Assembly (NCBI GenBank): GCA_024760905.1
Contig: CM045745.1
Span: 14,391,282 to 14,455,281 of the forward strand
Length of the DNA: 64,000 nucleotides
Source: Plotosus lineatus
Taxonomy: Eukaryota; Chordata; Actinopteri; Siluriformes; Plotosidae
Reading direction: 5' to 3'
Part shown: positions 23,194-55,673 of the stretch, piece by piece
Numbering within the stretch: position 1 is the stretch's first letter
Layout of the letters: every line of letters begins with the position of its first letter
Made by a program: the position numbers and the translations under genes
The notes under the pieces: generated by a model
The model's input: only the letters and a program-made list of their open reading frames with translations
What the model was told of the DNA's origin: nothing
The model's database searches: none

Positions 23194-24065
23194 ATAATAT
23201 ACATTACTAAGGGGAAAATACAAGCTGGAAATAGTGGTTTAACTTTGTTGTTTTTTTCAAAGACAGGACATAAAAATAAAAACAGACGAATAAAAAAACA
23301 ACCACAGACAAACTGCAATTTAAGTTCTCAATTGCAAGCAAAATATTTTTATGTCTGATACCACACCTGATCAGTTACCTTGGTGGGGAAAGCACCTCAA
23401 CAACATGTAATCCCCTGACATTTTCTTTTTTTAAATGTGCAGTCAGTAATCCTAGAGAAGGATTTGGGATATTTTCAACCAAATAAATGCAGGTCCCTTT
23501 GGTGCACCTTCATGGAAGCACATTGCCAAGGCAACAAAATAAACAATGACACAATGACCCATCTACTTCTCCAACCAATCAGCAAGAATGGTGTATTTGT
23601 GCTAAGCATAAATGCCAGCTGTAACTGATTAGCTAGAATAGTGTTGTGTGGCTGGCTCTTAATTGAATGAGCACCAGATATTTTTTTTTGGCATAGATTC
23701 AGAGATTGAACTGCCACCAGAATGTGTGTACTGCATTAGAATGCTAATTGTACATTTTAATACTTTTATTTTAATTTATTTACTTTTTTGTCTGTCTTAG
23801 TTCAATACCAAACCTTTATGTTACGATCAATAAGATACACATTCTATAAATGTAATGTTCATTTGCTCCAAAAAAACAACAACCCAGAACTAATTTGTTC
23901 AATTGGTTGTAATGGATGCTTTTCTCCCATTAATTGTCCACTTTTGTTTGTCTCCATCTACTTTCATACTCGGTTTTTATTGCAGGATGAACACATCATT
24001 TCTCTGCTCTTACATCATCTTGTATCACAGATTATTTGAAATATTAACTTCTCTTTTTGCACTAG
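23194..24065 (+). other. gal3st4 5' intron, sequence before coding exon 1
   Basis: Unique AT-rich sequence ending in a good polypyrimidine tract and acceptor (24064-24065). A second acceptor-like site ends at 23985. Confidence 0.4.
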
Positions 24066-24069
24066 GAGG

Positions 24070-43365
<19,296 letters not shown>

Positions 43366-43937
43366 TGAGTGAAATAGTCACACTGCTTTTTTCTTGTTTT
43401 TTGGCTCCACTGGGCTTCTACACTGCACTACACAGAGCTGGAGTTAGATCCTGTCTTGTAATACCTACTCAGCTTCTGCACTCCTCTTCATGTTGCCCTT
43501 TTAGGTACTGTGCATTAAATGGTTTGCAAGAGGGGTGCAGTCATACAGAGATAATGCAAAAAGGCCCAGACCTACACTGGGAATGAAACTGCTGATTATG
43601 GGGGATGTGATGCATCTTGTTTATATCATGACCATTATGTCAGAGATTTTTTTTTTTTTTTTTTGCTCACATGAACTGTGAAGGTAGAAAATAACTTTCA
43701 AATGCTACCTATTCCTATTGTCTCTCATTCCAAGGAACACACTTTATATTTCATTTCACAATCCTTCCCACACAGACATTTTGGCATTGAGCCACATTGC
43801 ACTTTTCAGATTGATACTGACTGCTTCTGTGCCTAGTGACGGTGCTGAAATCGAGCGTAAAGTCATCAACTGGAGTACAAATACCACTAAGGCAGAATCA
43901 TAGTTACCTTACCGTGTGTGAAAATCTTGTAAATAAA
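43366..43937 (+). other. gal3st4: gal3st4 3' UTR with candidate poly(A) signal
   Basis: Unique sequence follows the stop codon. The first canonical AATAAA is at 43932-43937. A further AATAAA at 45140-45145 could give a longer 3' UTR. No repeat element is recognised in this stretch. Confidence 0.5.
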
Positions 43938-46459
43938 TATAAAGTAAATCAAACACTTTGTTTTAGGGGTTCACAATTGATTTATGAACAATATGTCATA
44001 GTAACAGTCAGCTTTTTTTTTTTTTTTTCCAGGATTACAGAAGAAAGTCAACCTCTCTGGAATGTCATGGCTTTGAATCATGGTGAATTATATAAGCTAT
44101 ATTTGTCTCCAGTTGATGACACTGAAATAATTTGGCATAAATTAAATGAGTAATTTGGTGGTTTTCACAAATCAGGAGTATTTTGCTTACTGTAATTTAC
44201 GTTTTGGCTTCTGTCAGGGGTTCCTTTCTCTTGCTTGCGTTTCAGATCTGAATTTACTTGTCTTTCCATATGAATTTGCATTAGAATCACAGGTAAAGAC
44301 AGTGTGTGCTTCATCATTAGTGAAGCATAACCAATGTCAGTGCTGCCTGTTTTTGTTTTTTTTTTATGACATGGAACTGATACCACTTAATAGACTTGCT
44401 GTGGGTAGATTTCTGTATGAATACATATTTTATAATGAAACTGGAGTGATGGATATGAATTGTTTGTCGATTGTGATAAGGGAATACAAAAAAAAAAAAA
44501 AATCTCGATTGGCTGTAAATAATCAAATAATAGTATATGTCTGTATCCACATTTAAATCCCCAAATTTAGTGATTCGGACAAATTGGAGCAAGACTTGAT
44601 TATTAATGCTTGTTGTATTCATGTTTTCTTATTCTAAAAAACTAGACTTACTGTGTGTTATATATATTTATAGTTTTCTGAAAAAGCAAGTTTCTTAATC
44701 TTGTGGTATGTAAAATATGTAATTTTAGTATGAATTGGACTGAAATGCACTGCACAGCTTGAAGCTGAACCTTTAAAAAGCTCATTCAGCTTCCATATTT
44801 AGATTTATGAGTTTATAACTTTTTTCAGTTCAAACTTAGTTATTTAACCAGGACACTCCATGTGTAGTTATTATTATAGTAAGTGATGTGTAGTGTATGC
44901 TAAAAAATTTTTCCCTGCATGTTTATAAATGGTACTCGGTGACACCAATGTTTAATAGGAATCTAGATTCATCTCTGTTCGTGTCTCACTTCAGCTTGAG
45001 TTTGCATTTTGCTATATTTTTCGATAACAAATCCAGAAAAGCTGAGGGCAACAATCAATTGGGGATTGTGAGGAGTCGGAAGAAAAAACCCCACATTTTC
45101 GAATTTTAAATCTGTTTGTAATTTTTTTTCCATATTAAAAATAAAGAGACATTTTGTAAAATATAGGAAATAGAAGGAGGGATTGAAAGTGTGTGCCAAC
45201 CGATACAAACACTAATGCCAGCATATCGCATGATGAAAATGATGCTGAATGCTAAGTAAGGCTCTGCGGTCTCAACCAAAGCTTGCACTTTTTACCTTCA
45301 CAAAGTTTGTACTGTATAATGGCTGCCATTTGACAGCCAGTAAATACACAAGTACCTAACAGACCTTATGATTATCTCAAAGAAAACAATATGATTTGAC
45401 TTGGATGTGTTGTAGCATTTTTATTAGCAGTTGCAAATGTTATTGGTTCTTTTTTAATAGGTTGAAAAGAGGCCTTTATAATTCATAATTGTTTAGAACT
45501 GACAATGACGGCATTCCAAGACAAAAAGTGAGAGAATTGTTTTATAAAGAAACCCCGCCCTGATCACTGGTCTGATGGTGTTTCTATGCACCTGTATTAA
45601 ATCGCTGCTCTGTCATAATTCATCTCAGAAGTAGATTTCTTAAAAAGGCTACACAGAAGAAAACTTGAAATTACATTCACATCGCCGATGCTATTTCAGT
45701 TAAAGGTACACCAAAGAGTTCAAGAACTTTTTGTTATGAAATACAGAACCTGTGACTGTGACCAGGAGATTTGTAAGCTATAACTGTTCCCCCCCTTCTT
45801 TCACTGTTTTTATAATATTTGACAAAAAAAAATTCCAATGGTATGGGAAGTTACAGTCATTTGTGATTGGATAAAACTGACACCAAACAAAATCTTAAGA
45901 ATGAGGTGAAGCAATTATGAAAACATTTAAGCAAGAAAACTTTGCCGACCCAACAGTCTTTCTTCAGAATTTTGTCTGTGCTACAAATTCAATGTGATTC
46001 TGACACTCTGTCATGCTTTACATTGTATTAAAATTTACAATACAGTAGATATTACACTTAAACTTTAATAATTTGTATATTACCGGTATATTTATTCTAT
46101 TTCCTTTTCTTACTTGAATACTGAGATTTTGGTTAGAAATAACTTTTCCAAATACCCTTGTAAGTGTCATGTCTTTGACCTATAATTTGTATGTAGATAT
46201 GTATGTAGATAAATGGGGATGAAAGTTGAATGAAACGAAAATAAATCTTTCGATAACAGAAGCAAGAAAATTGTTTTTGTATAAACAGTCCAGAATTTTT
46301 TAATTTATTCAGTAGCCTACACCGGAGTTTCACTTGTAACCAGTGGCTCTTATTGCTTATGAAAGAGATTCCAAGATCCACTCTGTACAGATTTAAATGT
46401 TTACATTCAAAATTTGTCTGTAGTAGGGCCATAGCATCTCTCTCATGTGACAAACCAAT
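43938..46459. other. Intergenic / possible extended gal3st4 3' UTR
   Basis: Unique AT-rich sequence with another AATAAA at 45140-45145. No coding region or repeat family recognised. Confidence 0.4.
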
Positions 46460-46558
46460 TACTCATTTTATGCTTGTGGGAAGCCTGGCACCCATCTCGG
46501 CCAACAGTGGGCAAGGATGGGGTACACCCTGAACAGCTCACCATACCACTTCAGAGTC

Positions 46559-46613
<55 letters not shown>

Positions 46614-46765
46614 TCATACTCACAGCTATGGGCACTTTGGATCGGTCATTAATCCTAACGTACAGGTCTTTGGACTGTGAGAGTAAGCCAAAGTATCCAG
46701 AAGAAACCCACACAAGCAAAGGGAAAACATGCAAAACGCCACACAAACACCCAGGCCGCCAGAGT
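46460..46765 (-). repeat. High-copy teleost interspersed repeat with internal (CA)n
   Basis: Contains 'ggggtacaccctgaacagc', a CA tract (46560-46612) and the 'ctttggactgtgagagtaag' core. The MITE at 46767 is inserted at its end. Confidence 0.7.
46560..46612. repeat. (CA)n microsatellite
   Basis: About 26 CA units inside an interspersed repeat. Confidence 0.97.
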
Positions 46766-46766
46766 A

Positions 46767-47247
46767 CAGGGATCCCTCACTTTCCGCGGCTAATTGGGAC
46801 CGAGATCCCCCGCAACCACCGAATTCCACGAAGTAGGATCAACCCCCCAACTGACATATAGGTACATGTATGTGTGTATATAATGTCAATAAATACATAT
46901 TCAATGCTATACATGCTTATAATAACAATTAAACATAAAAATGCATAAGATGTAAATAAAATATAAATACACACACATACAGACGCCCAGATGTGCATGC
47001 AACACGCAGATGTGTACCTCATAAAAATGTAAGTAGTTTTGATGGGGGTTTTGGGTTGTGTTTTGTTTGTTTATAGTTTTTTTTTTTGCATAATTGGCCT
47101 TATTTTGTGGCATTTTCCTTAACTTTTCCCCCTATTCTTCCTTAATTTTCTTTTTTTTTTACTTCGATGAATATTAAAAAAAAAAAAAAAAAAACGCAAT
47201 GCACTGAAGCCACATGAATTGAAGCGCGAAGTAGCGAGGGATCCCTG
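46767..47247 (+). mobile_element. TA-flanked MITE ('CAGGGATCCCT' family), copy 2
   Basis: Inverted ends CAGGGATCCCTCACTTTCC and GTAGCGAGGGATCCCTG, with TA on both sides (46765-46766, 47248-47249). Contains T- and A-runs; inverted sibling of 38907-39393. Confidence 0.88.
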
Positions 47248-47291
47248 TATTTCATTTTACTCAAATCTCAAAACACTGTAAGGCATAATTT

Positions 47292-47640
47292 ATTCATTCA
47301 TCCATTCATTTTCTGAACCACTTGATCCTAATTACTAGGTCACGGGGAGGCTGGCACCCATCTCAGCCGACGCTGGGTAAGGGCAGAGTATACCCTGGCC
47401 AGCTCGCCAGGCCATGGCAGGGCAGAAAGATGCTGATGGTTATGCAGCTACTCTTGACGAAAGTCAGCAATGGTTCTTTTCCAGCCGCTCACCATAGACA
47501 ATGAGGGACGTGGCCAGCCTTTGATAGCCCAGTTAGGTGCACTGGGGGAACAGCAGTGACAACTGCTGACAGTGAGGCTTATACCCACGACCTTGGGATC
47601 AGTGATCCAGCACCTTACCACCTGGCCACCACTGCCCCTA
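47292..47640 (-). mobile_element. tRNA-head SINE with alternative tail, copy 5
   Basis: Minus strand: tRNA head with 'ggatcactgatcccaagg', common body and the 'cgctgagttgg'-like tail, ending in the ATGAATGA-type 3' end at 47292. Confidence 0.8.
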
Positions 47641-48254
47641 CAAATAATTTAACTTTTTTTTTTTTAAATATAATTCTATTTGTTTTGAGTTATTGTAGAT
47701 TTAATGTAATTAGTTGAATGTGATGCAAATTAGTAACTAAAAGAAACTCAATAATAAATGTTTGATATTTTTGGATTGTAATCTCCCCCACTGTATAAGC
47801 AACTAAATAAGAATCACTGACTCTTGCTATGCATCACAGAGCCCAGTTTGAGAGAAATAGATCTCCTATTCAACAATATGAATTATGTTCACACAGATCA
47901 CTAAACAGCACATGAACACAGAAATTGAATTCGCTATCAAGATCGATGCCTGCAGAAAGTCTAATCGGCCACTAAGAAGATGCCAATACTGAATCATTGT
48001 TGGGTTCTGAATCAGTATTTCCTGCTCATAAATTAAACTTAACTGCCAAAACAGGCCGGTCAACAATATCTTTTCCATCTTTCAAATGCTGGCACATAGG
48101 AAACAGTTTTGGAATTGCAGTAATGAGTGCGGTGTCATAGTCTCTATTATTCTGAGGATGTAAATGACATGCAAGTGAAACAAGTACAAAACTCACGCTG
48201 TAATAATGTAATTTTTACATTATCGTTATTACCTCACCCATTTGCTTACTAGTC
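47641..48254. other. Intergenic sequence, nothing recognised
   Basis: AT-rich; no features recognised. Confidence 0.4.
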
Positions 48255-48610
48255 AGTTTCCCAACACCAGTTGTCCTCTACTAACTAGTGCTTAATCCTA
48301 TGATACGAGTTGGGGCAAGGAGCCTATCTCAGCCAAAAACAGGCGAAGGTGGGGCACCCCGAACAGCTCACTAGACCACTCCAACACACAACTATTCACA
48401 CTCATACCTAGAAACAATTTGTAACAGCCAGTGAGCCTGATGAGCATGTCTTTGGACTGTGGCAAGAAGCTGGAGTACCTACAGGACAACCATGCAAACA
48501 CGGTGAGAACATGCAAAGTCCACACAGAAACACCCTAGCTTGGAACTCAAAACACATGACCTTCTTGATGTGAGGCAGGCGTGCTAACTACTGTGGCACT
48601 GTGCTCCCCG
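48255..48610 (-). repeat. High-copy teleost interspersed repeat, near full length
   Basis: 'gtctttggactgtggcaaga' core, 'gaacatgcaaagtccacac', and the tRNA-like head near 48590 ('gctaactactgtggcac'). Confidence 0.72.
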
Positions 48611-48796
48611 AACACAATATTACTTATCAAATGAGTAAGAAGATGAAACATTTGGGCAAAATGAGCAAACATAATCGACCATATAAAACATCTTTTTTAT
48701 GTTCTGACAGCTGAATTTTTAAGCATAAGTGGTATCATAAAATATTTCATGGATGCATCATTATTAATAATCAGATCCGTATTTGTTTACTTAAAC

Positions 48797-49517
48797 CAGT
48801 GGTCCCCAAACTATGGCCCGCGGTCCGGATACGGTCCACCTCCACATTTGGCCCAGCCCCCTGAACAATACCAGAAACGCATTATGATTACTTTTTTTTT
48901 TAGTCTGGCCACGCCATCAATACTAATACACACCTAGAACATGACATTCTATTCCACCCTTCTGCCATCTGTGCCCCTATCTGACCCCCAAAAGAAATAC
49001 AAAGCCTAGACTCTCCCCTGTCAAATAGAACGGAATAATGGTAAAAATGTTATGGGAGATAAAAATTGATTCAGAATGCAGGGCATTTATCCTGCAATGG
49101 ACAAACGAATATTTTTTGTTCAATGCAAAGAGAACGTTGTTTGTACAATCTGTCAAAATCGCTTGCAGGACCAAATGCAAGTAGACAAACTCTCAAAGCT
49201 AAAAAGTGGACTGTTAGCTCGGTAGAATACATTTGTTCACCGGGCTCGGCTAAACCAGTCGTCTGTTCGGGCAACTTTCAGGTTTGTCAACTGATAGCGC
49301 ACAGTGTTTTTTTTCCCCCCCTTACTTTTTTCTGTGAAGATCCCAGAAAGGGTTATTAATATTTGGTTATGGCTGTGGCTTACTGGAAAACAATAAATGT
49401 TTACGTTTAGACAGCCCTGCGATAGTCGCACTTTTTCTGTTATGAGCTGACCTCGGGCTCCCATCAGAGAAGGGAAAAGTTATGTGGCCCTCACAGGAAA
49501 ACCTTTGGGGACCCCTG
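48797..49517 (+). mobile_element. hAT element, non-autonomous
   Basis: Ends CAGTGGTCCCCAAA and TTTGGGGACCCCTG. Flanks ACTTAAAC (48789-48796) and ATTTAAAC (49518-49525) agree at 7 of 8 positions. About 720 bases. The interior may hold a faint transposase relic, but none can be shown. Confidence 0.85.
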
Positions 49518-49829
49518 ATTTAAACCATTTTACTAGCAGACGTTTTTTTGGTTGGCTTTGGTTGAATATAGCCCATGCCAGGTCATTTCGATTAGGATCG
49601 AATCGTCTGTCATCGATAGCCTCATTTTCTCGATAATCTACTATTATGCCTGGTTGTGTTTCGGCTCTTGTTCCGTTATGGTTCGATTAAAAGGCCTGCA
49701 AGCTGATTTGAATGTACTGTACTGCGGAACGACTTGGCACATAATAGGATGCATTTAAATTTTATTTATTGCGAACTGGAGTAATGTACATAGACAAACA
49801 GGACAGACGAATCAAGAAGATTCCATGAC

Positions 49830-49957
49830 CTATATTTGCGGAGAAGATGTTTTCCTCCGCTCGTTAAACAGAACACCCGGATCTATTAGCCTAAGCTAGT
49901 TAGCGCTTTGCTTTCGCGGCGGTGATAATAACACTCCAGTCAGTCATGGTTTTGATG
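49830..49957 (+). promoter_or_regulatory. trappc14: trappc14 5' UTR / promoter region
   Basis: Unique, increasingly GC-rich sequence directly before the start codon, after about 300 bases without a recognised repeat downstream of the hAT element. No TATA box is evident. The transcription start is not resolvable from sequence. Confidence 0.4.
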
Positions 49958-50398
49958 ATGGAATCGCAGTGCGAGTATTTTATGTATTTCCCCGCCGTGC
50001 CCATATCCGACCTGTCAGACCCGTCCCGGTACCGCACCCTCCCGCGCCGCAGCCATCTGTACTTGGGGGAGACGGTGCGCTTCCTCCTGGTGCTGCGCGC
50101 GCAGAGCGGCTCGGGCGCCGGGTGCAGTGAGGAGCGTGCGGGCCGCAGCTGGCGGGAACTCGCGGCGTCTCTGCGTGCACTCGCCAGCGTGTGTCCGGGT
50201 GAGAGCAGAGCGCGGGGGAGGGATCGTTCCGGGGAAGATGGAGCCGAGGAGGAGGAGAGTGACGAGGACGATGGAGTGGTGGGGAGCTGCTCAGCCAGAG
50301 GAGCTACGACCAACCGGGGATTCAGGGAGTGTAAGCCGCTCCTCATCCACAACAACCCCGGGAACGGCGCCAGGGAGTTCCGGAGAGCCCATGTGCAG
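49958..50398 (+). CDS. trappc14: trappc14 coding exon 1
   Basis: Encodes 147 residues in a GC-rich first exon, ending CAG|GTGGGC in phase 0. It holds the conserved [15 protein letters not shown] block and the low-complexity acidic linker EEEESDEDD, a segment that also varies in length in mammals. Confidence 0.92.
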
Positions 50399-51414
50399 GT
50401 GGGCCATCATTATTGGACAATACTTTATTAATAATTAATTATTTTTAATGGCCCAGCATGTCATACATCTGGCAAATAAATAATTTAAAAATCTTGAGAC
50501 AAATTCGAAAAATAATGACTGACTTCCTTATAATTTACTCTTTCATAACTAGTATTCTCATGACGTGACAGAAACGTGAGTACAGTACTGTGTACAGTAT
50601 ACGCCATCTGATCTGTGAGTGAAAACAGATTGTTTGAACTCTGTCTACACACTCCACTGGGTACACATAGCATTATTTAACCCTTTAATCAGGTACACCT
50701 GCTGTGTAGGTTTGCAATTGCTGACTGGTGCATCTGCTTTTTGAACAAACTGCCTCACTTCCTTTGTCTGATCCCTCACTGGAGGGGGAGGGGCGGGGGG
50801 GGGTGTCATGGCAACATCACTGACTCTGTAGGACTTGGGTGGTGAGCTGTTATGTTTACAGGAATTTGCAACAATGATACTGACATGGTAGTGGCATCTT
50901 CAGTTCAATTCAAAACTTTTGTCAATTCTATACAACAGAAGTTTGAGTGCTGTATGAGAAGGTGCATTACAACCAGAAACAATAATAAACACACTGTCAA
51001 ATAATTTTAAGGTCAATTATGGCACTTGTACAAGTTTATCACCTGTAGCATGCCAGTTTTGGTCAGAAGGCTAGAGTTCAGGTCAGTAAGACGTGGCAAA
51101 GTGAGCAGTACATCTGGAGTCATTGGAGGGCAAATAAAACAGTTGTACAAGCACAATGCATAGACATAAACACAAGACCGAACAAGACCCTTACACGACC
51201 TGCCTTTGTCACTGTTATTCCAATAATATGGGTGTTGAATGTTGGGTCTCAACATGCTCCAACAAGTGAAATAGTATCTCCAAAGTACAGGGAACCCCTT
51301 TCATTCATTCATTATTTTCCGAACCGCTGAATTCTAATTAGGGTTTAGGGCACCCATGTCAGCCGACTCTGGGCGAAGGTAGAGTACACCCTGGACAGCT
51401 TGCCAGGCCATTGC

Positions 51415-51461
<47 letters not shown>

Positions 51462-54400
51462 CCATTTAAAATCACATTCACACATAGGGGTGATTTGGAA
51501 CAGCAAATTAACCTAGTGTGCATGTTTTTGGACTGTGGGAGGAAACCAGCGTACCCAGAGGAAACTCATGCAAGCACGGATAGAACATGCAAACTCCACA
51601 CAGAAACGCCAGGCTGAGAATTACACTCAGACCTTCTTGCTTCGAGGAGGATGTGCTAACCACCGTGCCGCCATGGAATAACATTTCACTTGTAAGTATT
51701 ATATCGACAGAGGTAGGTAAGTAGGTAAGTCTGTTGGGTTTTTACACCCGAGCCTAGTGGCTCATCAGGCTGGTGCTTATCCCCGGTTTCCGTAGCGTGA
51801 AGCGACCAGGAGTTCAACTCCTTTTGGATGGGACGCTAGTCCATCGCAGGTTATCTTCCCAGTATGTTTTTACCGGTTCCCATTTATACTGCTGGGTGAA
51901 CAGAGGCACACTTGTGGTTGAGACCTTGCCCAGGGGTCTTAGCACAGTGGGGGTTGAACTGGGATTTGATCTCACAACCTCTCGATCATGAGCCCAGCAC
52001 TCTAACCACTACACCACCGGCCCCATTGTATCTACAGAAGAGCGGCATTAATTTTTAAAAATTCTCTTTTCCAAAAAAAAAAAAAAAAAAAAAAAAAACA
52101 ACAAAAGGTCCAAATATGTATAAATGTGTTACAATAAGACTCAAAATAAAGCACAAAAAGAACCAATCCTGCAGCCTGTTTGTATTTATAAAATCGAGTT
52201 GTCAAATGTAATCAGCCTCTGGTTAAGATGGCGGCAACTTTGGCACGTTTGGAATACACGCGCTATACTGAGTAGCGCCGGTCTTGTTTATGTCTATTGT
52301 ACAAAGGCCACTACCATGCTTCTGTCATTGCTGTATAAAGGATCAATCAATGAGTGCTTCTAACTACTAACAACAAAAACAACAATAATAAAATTAATAC
52401 GAATACTAATAAATTAATCTGGACGTATAGGCTTTCCAGTGCATTCTGTAAGAGTCAAATATTGGGTGCAGTTCCTACTGGTTTTCCTACAACTGAGGAC
52501 ATGGGGTTTCTTAAAAGGGTTGTGGTTGAATGTTTTGCTTTCTGAGCGCTTTCTTATGCAGTATAAATGCACATGACCTAAAGACAGTAGTATCACTAGC
52601 TCCAGCAATGTGGCAGTCATGTTGCTCTAGCAAAGACATTATCACACGTCCTACACAATGAAACTAACAAAACGCTTCAAGTTACATGTACTTGTATGAA
52701 AACACACTGTAATCAAAATGGCTCTCCGAAAGGACTCTTGGCTTTGGGCTGATATTTATACAGCTGTCTCTTTTAGTTACACCCATTTGTGTAAACTTTT
52801 TCTGAATATTCCTCAAGGACAAGTAACGGGTTGTCTGTAAGTAGTAATACTGGGTGGTTTGAATATGCGTATTCTCTGATGTGTTTTGCAAACTTGCAAT
52901 CTTATTTAGTCACCTGTGGATGAGCCAGTGGTTCTGAATGATGAAGTTATCTTCCCTTTGACTGTATCCTTGGACAAACTTCCGGTCAACACACTCAAGG
53001 TTAAGGTAAGATCAGTATTATACTTAATATTCTAATATATTCTGCGCATTGTGGTAATTGCATGGACTATCAACGATGTGTTTTGGTTTCTTGTCTCATT
53101 CTGGCACACACATACTCAAGAACACTGCATATACATTTATGCACACAATGCTTAACAAATTTATTAGATCTGTGCTCCTTTCGGCTTTTTCCCTTTTACT
53201 CGGGAGTCGCCACAGCGAATCATTTGATTCGCACGTTTGATTTGGCAGAGGTTTTTACATCGGATGCCCTTCCTGTCACAACCCTTTTTAGCAAGTGACA
53301 GAAACACGCTGACGGCTTTGCAGCTACTCTTTACGAAAGTCAGCAATGGTTCTTTTACACGCCTCACACCATAGACAGTGAGAGACATGGCCCGCCTTTG
53401 ATAACCCAGTTAGCTGCACTGGGGGGGACAGTGACAACCTTGTGCAGAGTGGAACACGAACCCCCAACCTTTGGATCAGCGATCCAGCGCCCTATACCAC
53501 TAGACCACCACTGCCCCTTAACAAATGTATTAGATCACCTGTCATAAACATAAGTGATGCATTCATTCATTTATTCATTCATTTGCTGAGCCGTTTAATC
53601 GTACATGGGTGAAGGTGAGGCTGGAGCCTATCTCAGCTGAGCCTGGGTGGAGGTGAGGTACACCCTGAGCAACCCACCAGTCCATTGCAGCGCCAACACA
53701 CACTCAGATTCACATTTACTATTACATCAATGGGCTATTTGTATTAAACAGCGCTGCACTGTGGTATAGTGGTAAGCACGTCTGCTCTACAGCATGAAGG
53801 TGCTGGGTTTGTGTTACAACAGGAACCGGCTTGTCAAGAACATTGGTGGGTTCGCATTTTTCCCCCTGTGCTTACATGGATTTACTTTGTATACTCTCGC
53901 TTCCCCTACAGTGCAAAACCATGCCGTTTAGACTAGTTGTACAACCCCTGGCAAAAATTATGGAATCACCAGTCTCGGAGAATGTTCATACAGTATTTTT
54001 GTGCTGTAAATATGTATTAATATTTGTTTGTGCCTTAGAATATACTTTAGCTCAATTTGTTAATGTAATTAGCACATGTACTTGCAGATGTAGTTTGAAA
54101 TACATTTGACAATGTTTTTGGTTGAACTATAATATTTGATTCATCTTCTGAGAGTAATAGATGAATCGTCTTCTGCTGAAAAACTGCGTGTTGTTGACGT
54201 GAGATTCCGAGTTGACACAGTAACTTTGTGTAAGCGGGTACTTATCAATGGCGGATTTCGGGTCATAACTTCTACCACAAGCACATAAAACAAAACCACT
54301 GTGTGTGCAATGGTTTATTTATGATATAAAATTTAAGCCACAATCGCTTCAAGAAACTATACTTAAGCTACCGCCAACTTATTTAGTCAGCGTTTCATTT

Positions 54401-55629
54401 CCCCTTTAAGGCTTAGGCTCCGGTCAACCGAGATGTGCACATCCCCCACACACACACAAGGTCAGACCAGCCTACGCCCTTGCTGATCACAAACTGAAGC
54501 GTGGTCGTCCAAAAGCTAATGACCAATAAAAAATGAGGACATTTTGAATTATATTTTCATATAAAATAATATTATTAAAACCAACTGTTCAGTTCAGTTC
54601 ATTTTCTGTACACGCTTAATCCTAGTTTTGGGTCACGGGGAGGCTGGTGCCCATCCCAGCCAACTTCGGGCGAGGGCAGAGTACACCCTGGACAGCTCGC
54701 CAGGTCATCGCAGGGCGGAAACACGCTGACGGCTTTGCAGCCTACTCTTGTCGAAAGTCAGCAATGGTTCTTTTACATGCCTCACACCATAGACAGTGAG
54801 AGACATGGCCGGCCTTTGATAACCCAGTTAGCTGCACTAGGGGGACAGAGAGAACCTTGTGGAGAGTGGGGCTCGAACCCCCAACCTTTGGATCAGCGAT
54901 CCAGCGCCCGATACCACTAGACCACCACTGCCCTTAAAACCAAACGTCTTAATATTAATATTAAAGCAGGTGTCATTAAAAGAATTCTTCAAAAGTATAT
55001 ATTTTTTATTAATTTCATTATTATTTGACTGGTGTATAAAAGAAGTATTGATCAAGTAAATACATTGATTTATTTTATAAAAGAGGTTTAACCATTGTTT
55101 TGTTTAATATCTTATTTAAAAATACTGCCGAGAGATCATCAACATTTATTTGTACGCTTTTGGGGGGGGGGTCAAAAAAAGCATACTCTCTGTACACTTG
55201 GGAAAATGTTGAAAATGTTGAACCGCCCCTAATAAGGACTGACTGAAAAATGTAGACATCACTTTTGTGTCAAAATATGAAAATTTATTTTGCTTGTGTA
55301 TCCAGATCATTGTGACTGTGTGGAAGCAGGAGGAGGAGAAGGCTGAGATACAGGAACACGGCTACCTCAGCATTCTTCAGCAGAAGAGCCCTTGCCAAAC
55401 CTTTCGTCAGGATCTCAATACTTTCAAAGCCCAAGGTAAGTGCTCGCCTTCTACTGACACAGTGTTGCGACCCGGTCTAGGTTGAACCACAACATACGGT
55501 TAAAGAAAAGAAATGCAACGGCTGTTCCGTTGAGTTCTCCTATTTGTTTATAGGGTTTTACGTGGCCATTGCTTCAGAAATAGACAAATAAATGGCACGG
55601 CTTTCTACTAACCACAGGGCTTTTAGCGC

Positions 55630-55673
<44 letters not shown>

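Noticed and set aside
49922..49957. Upstream in-frame ATG codons for trappc14
   Set aside because: The orthologue begins MESQ. Upstream residues look like 5' UTR read-through; only the adjacent ATG at 49955 stays a minor alternative.
49900..50438. Other-frame and minus-strand ORFs of 66-151 codons over trappc14 exon 1
   Set aside because: Caused by the GC-rich composition of the exon; the frame matching TRAPPC14 is the real one.
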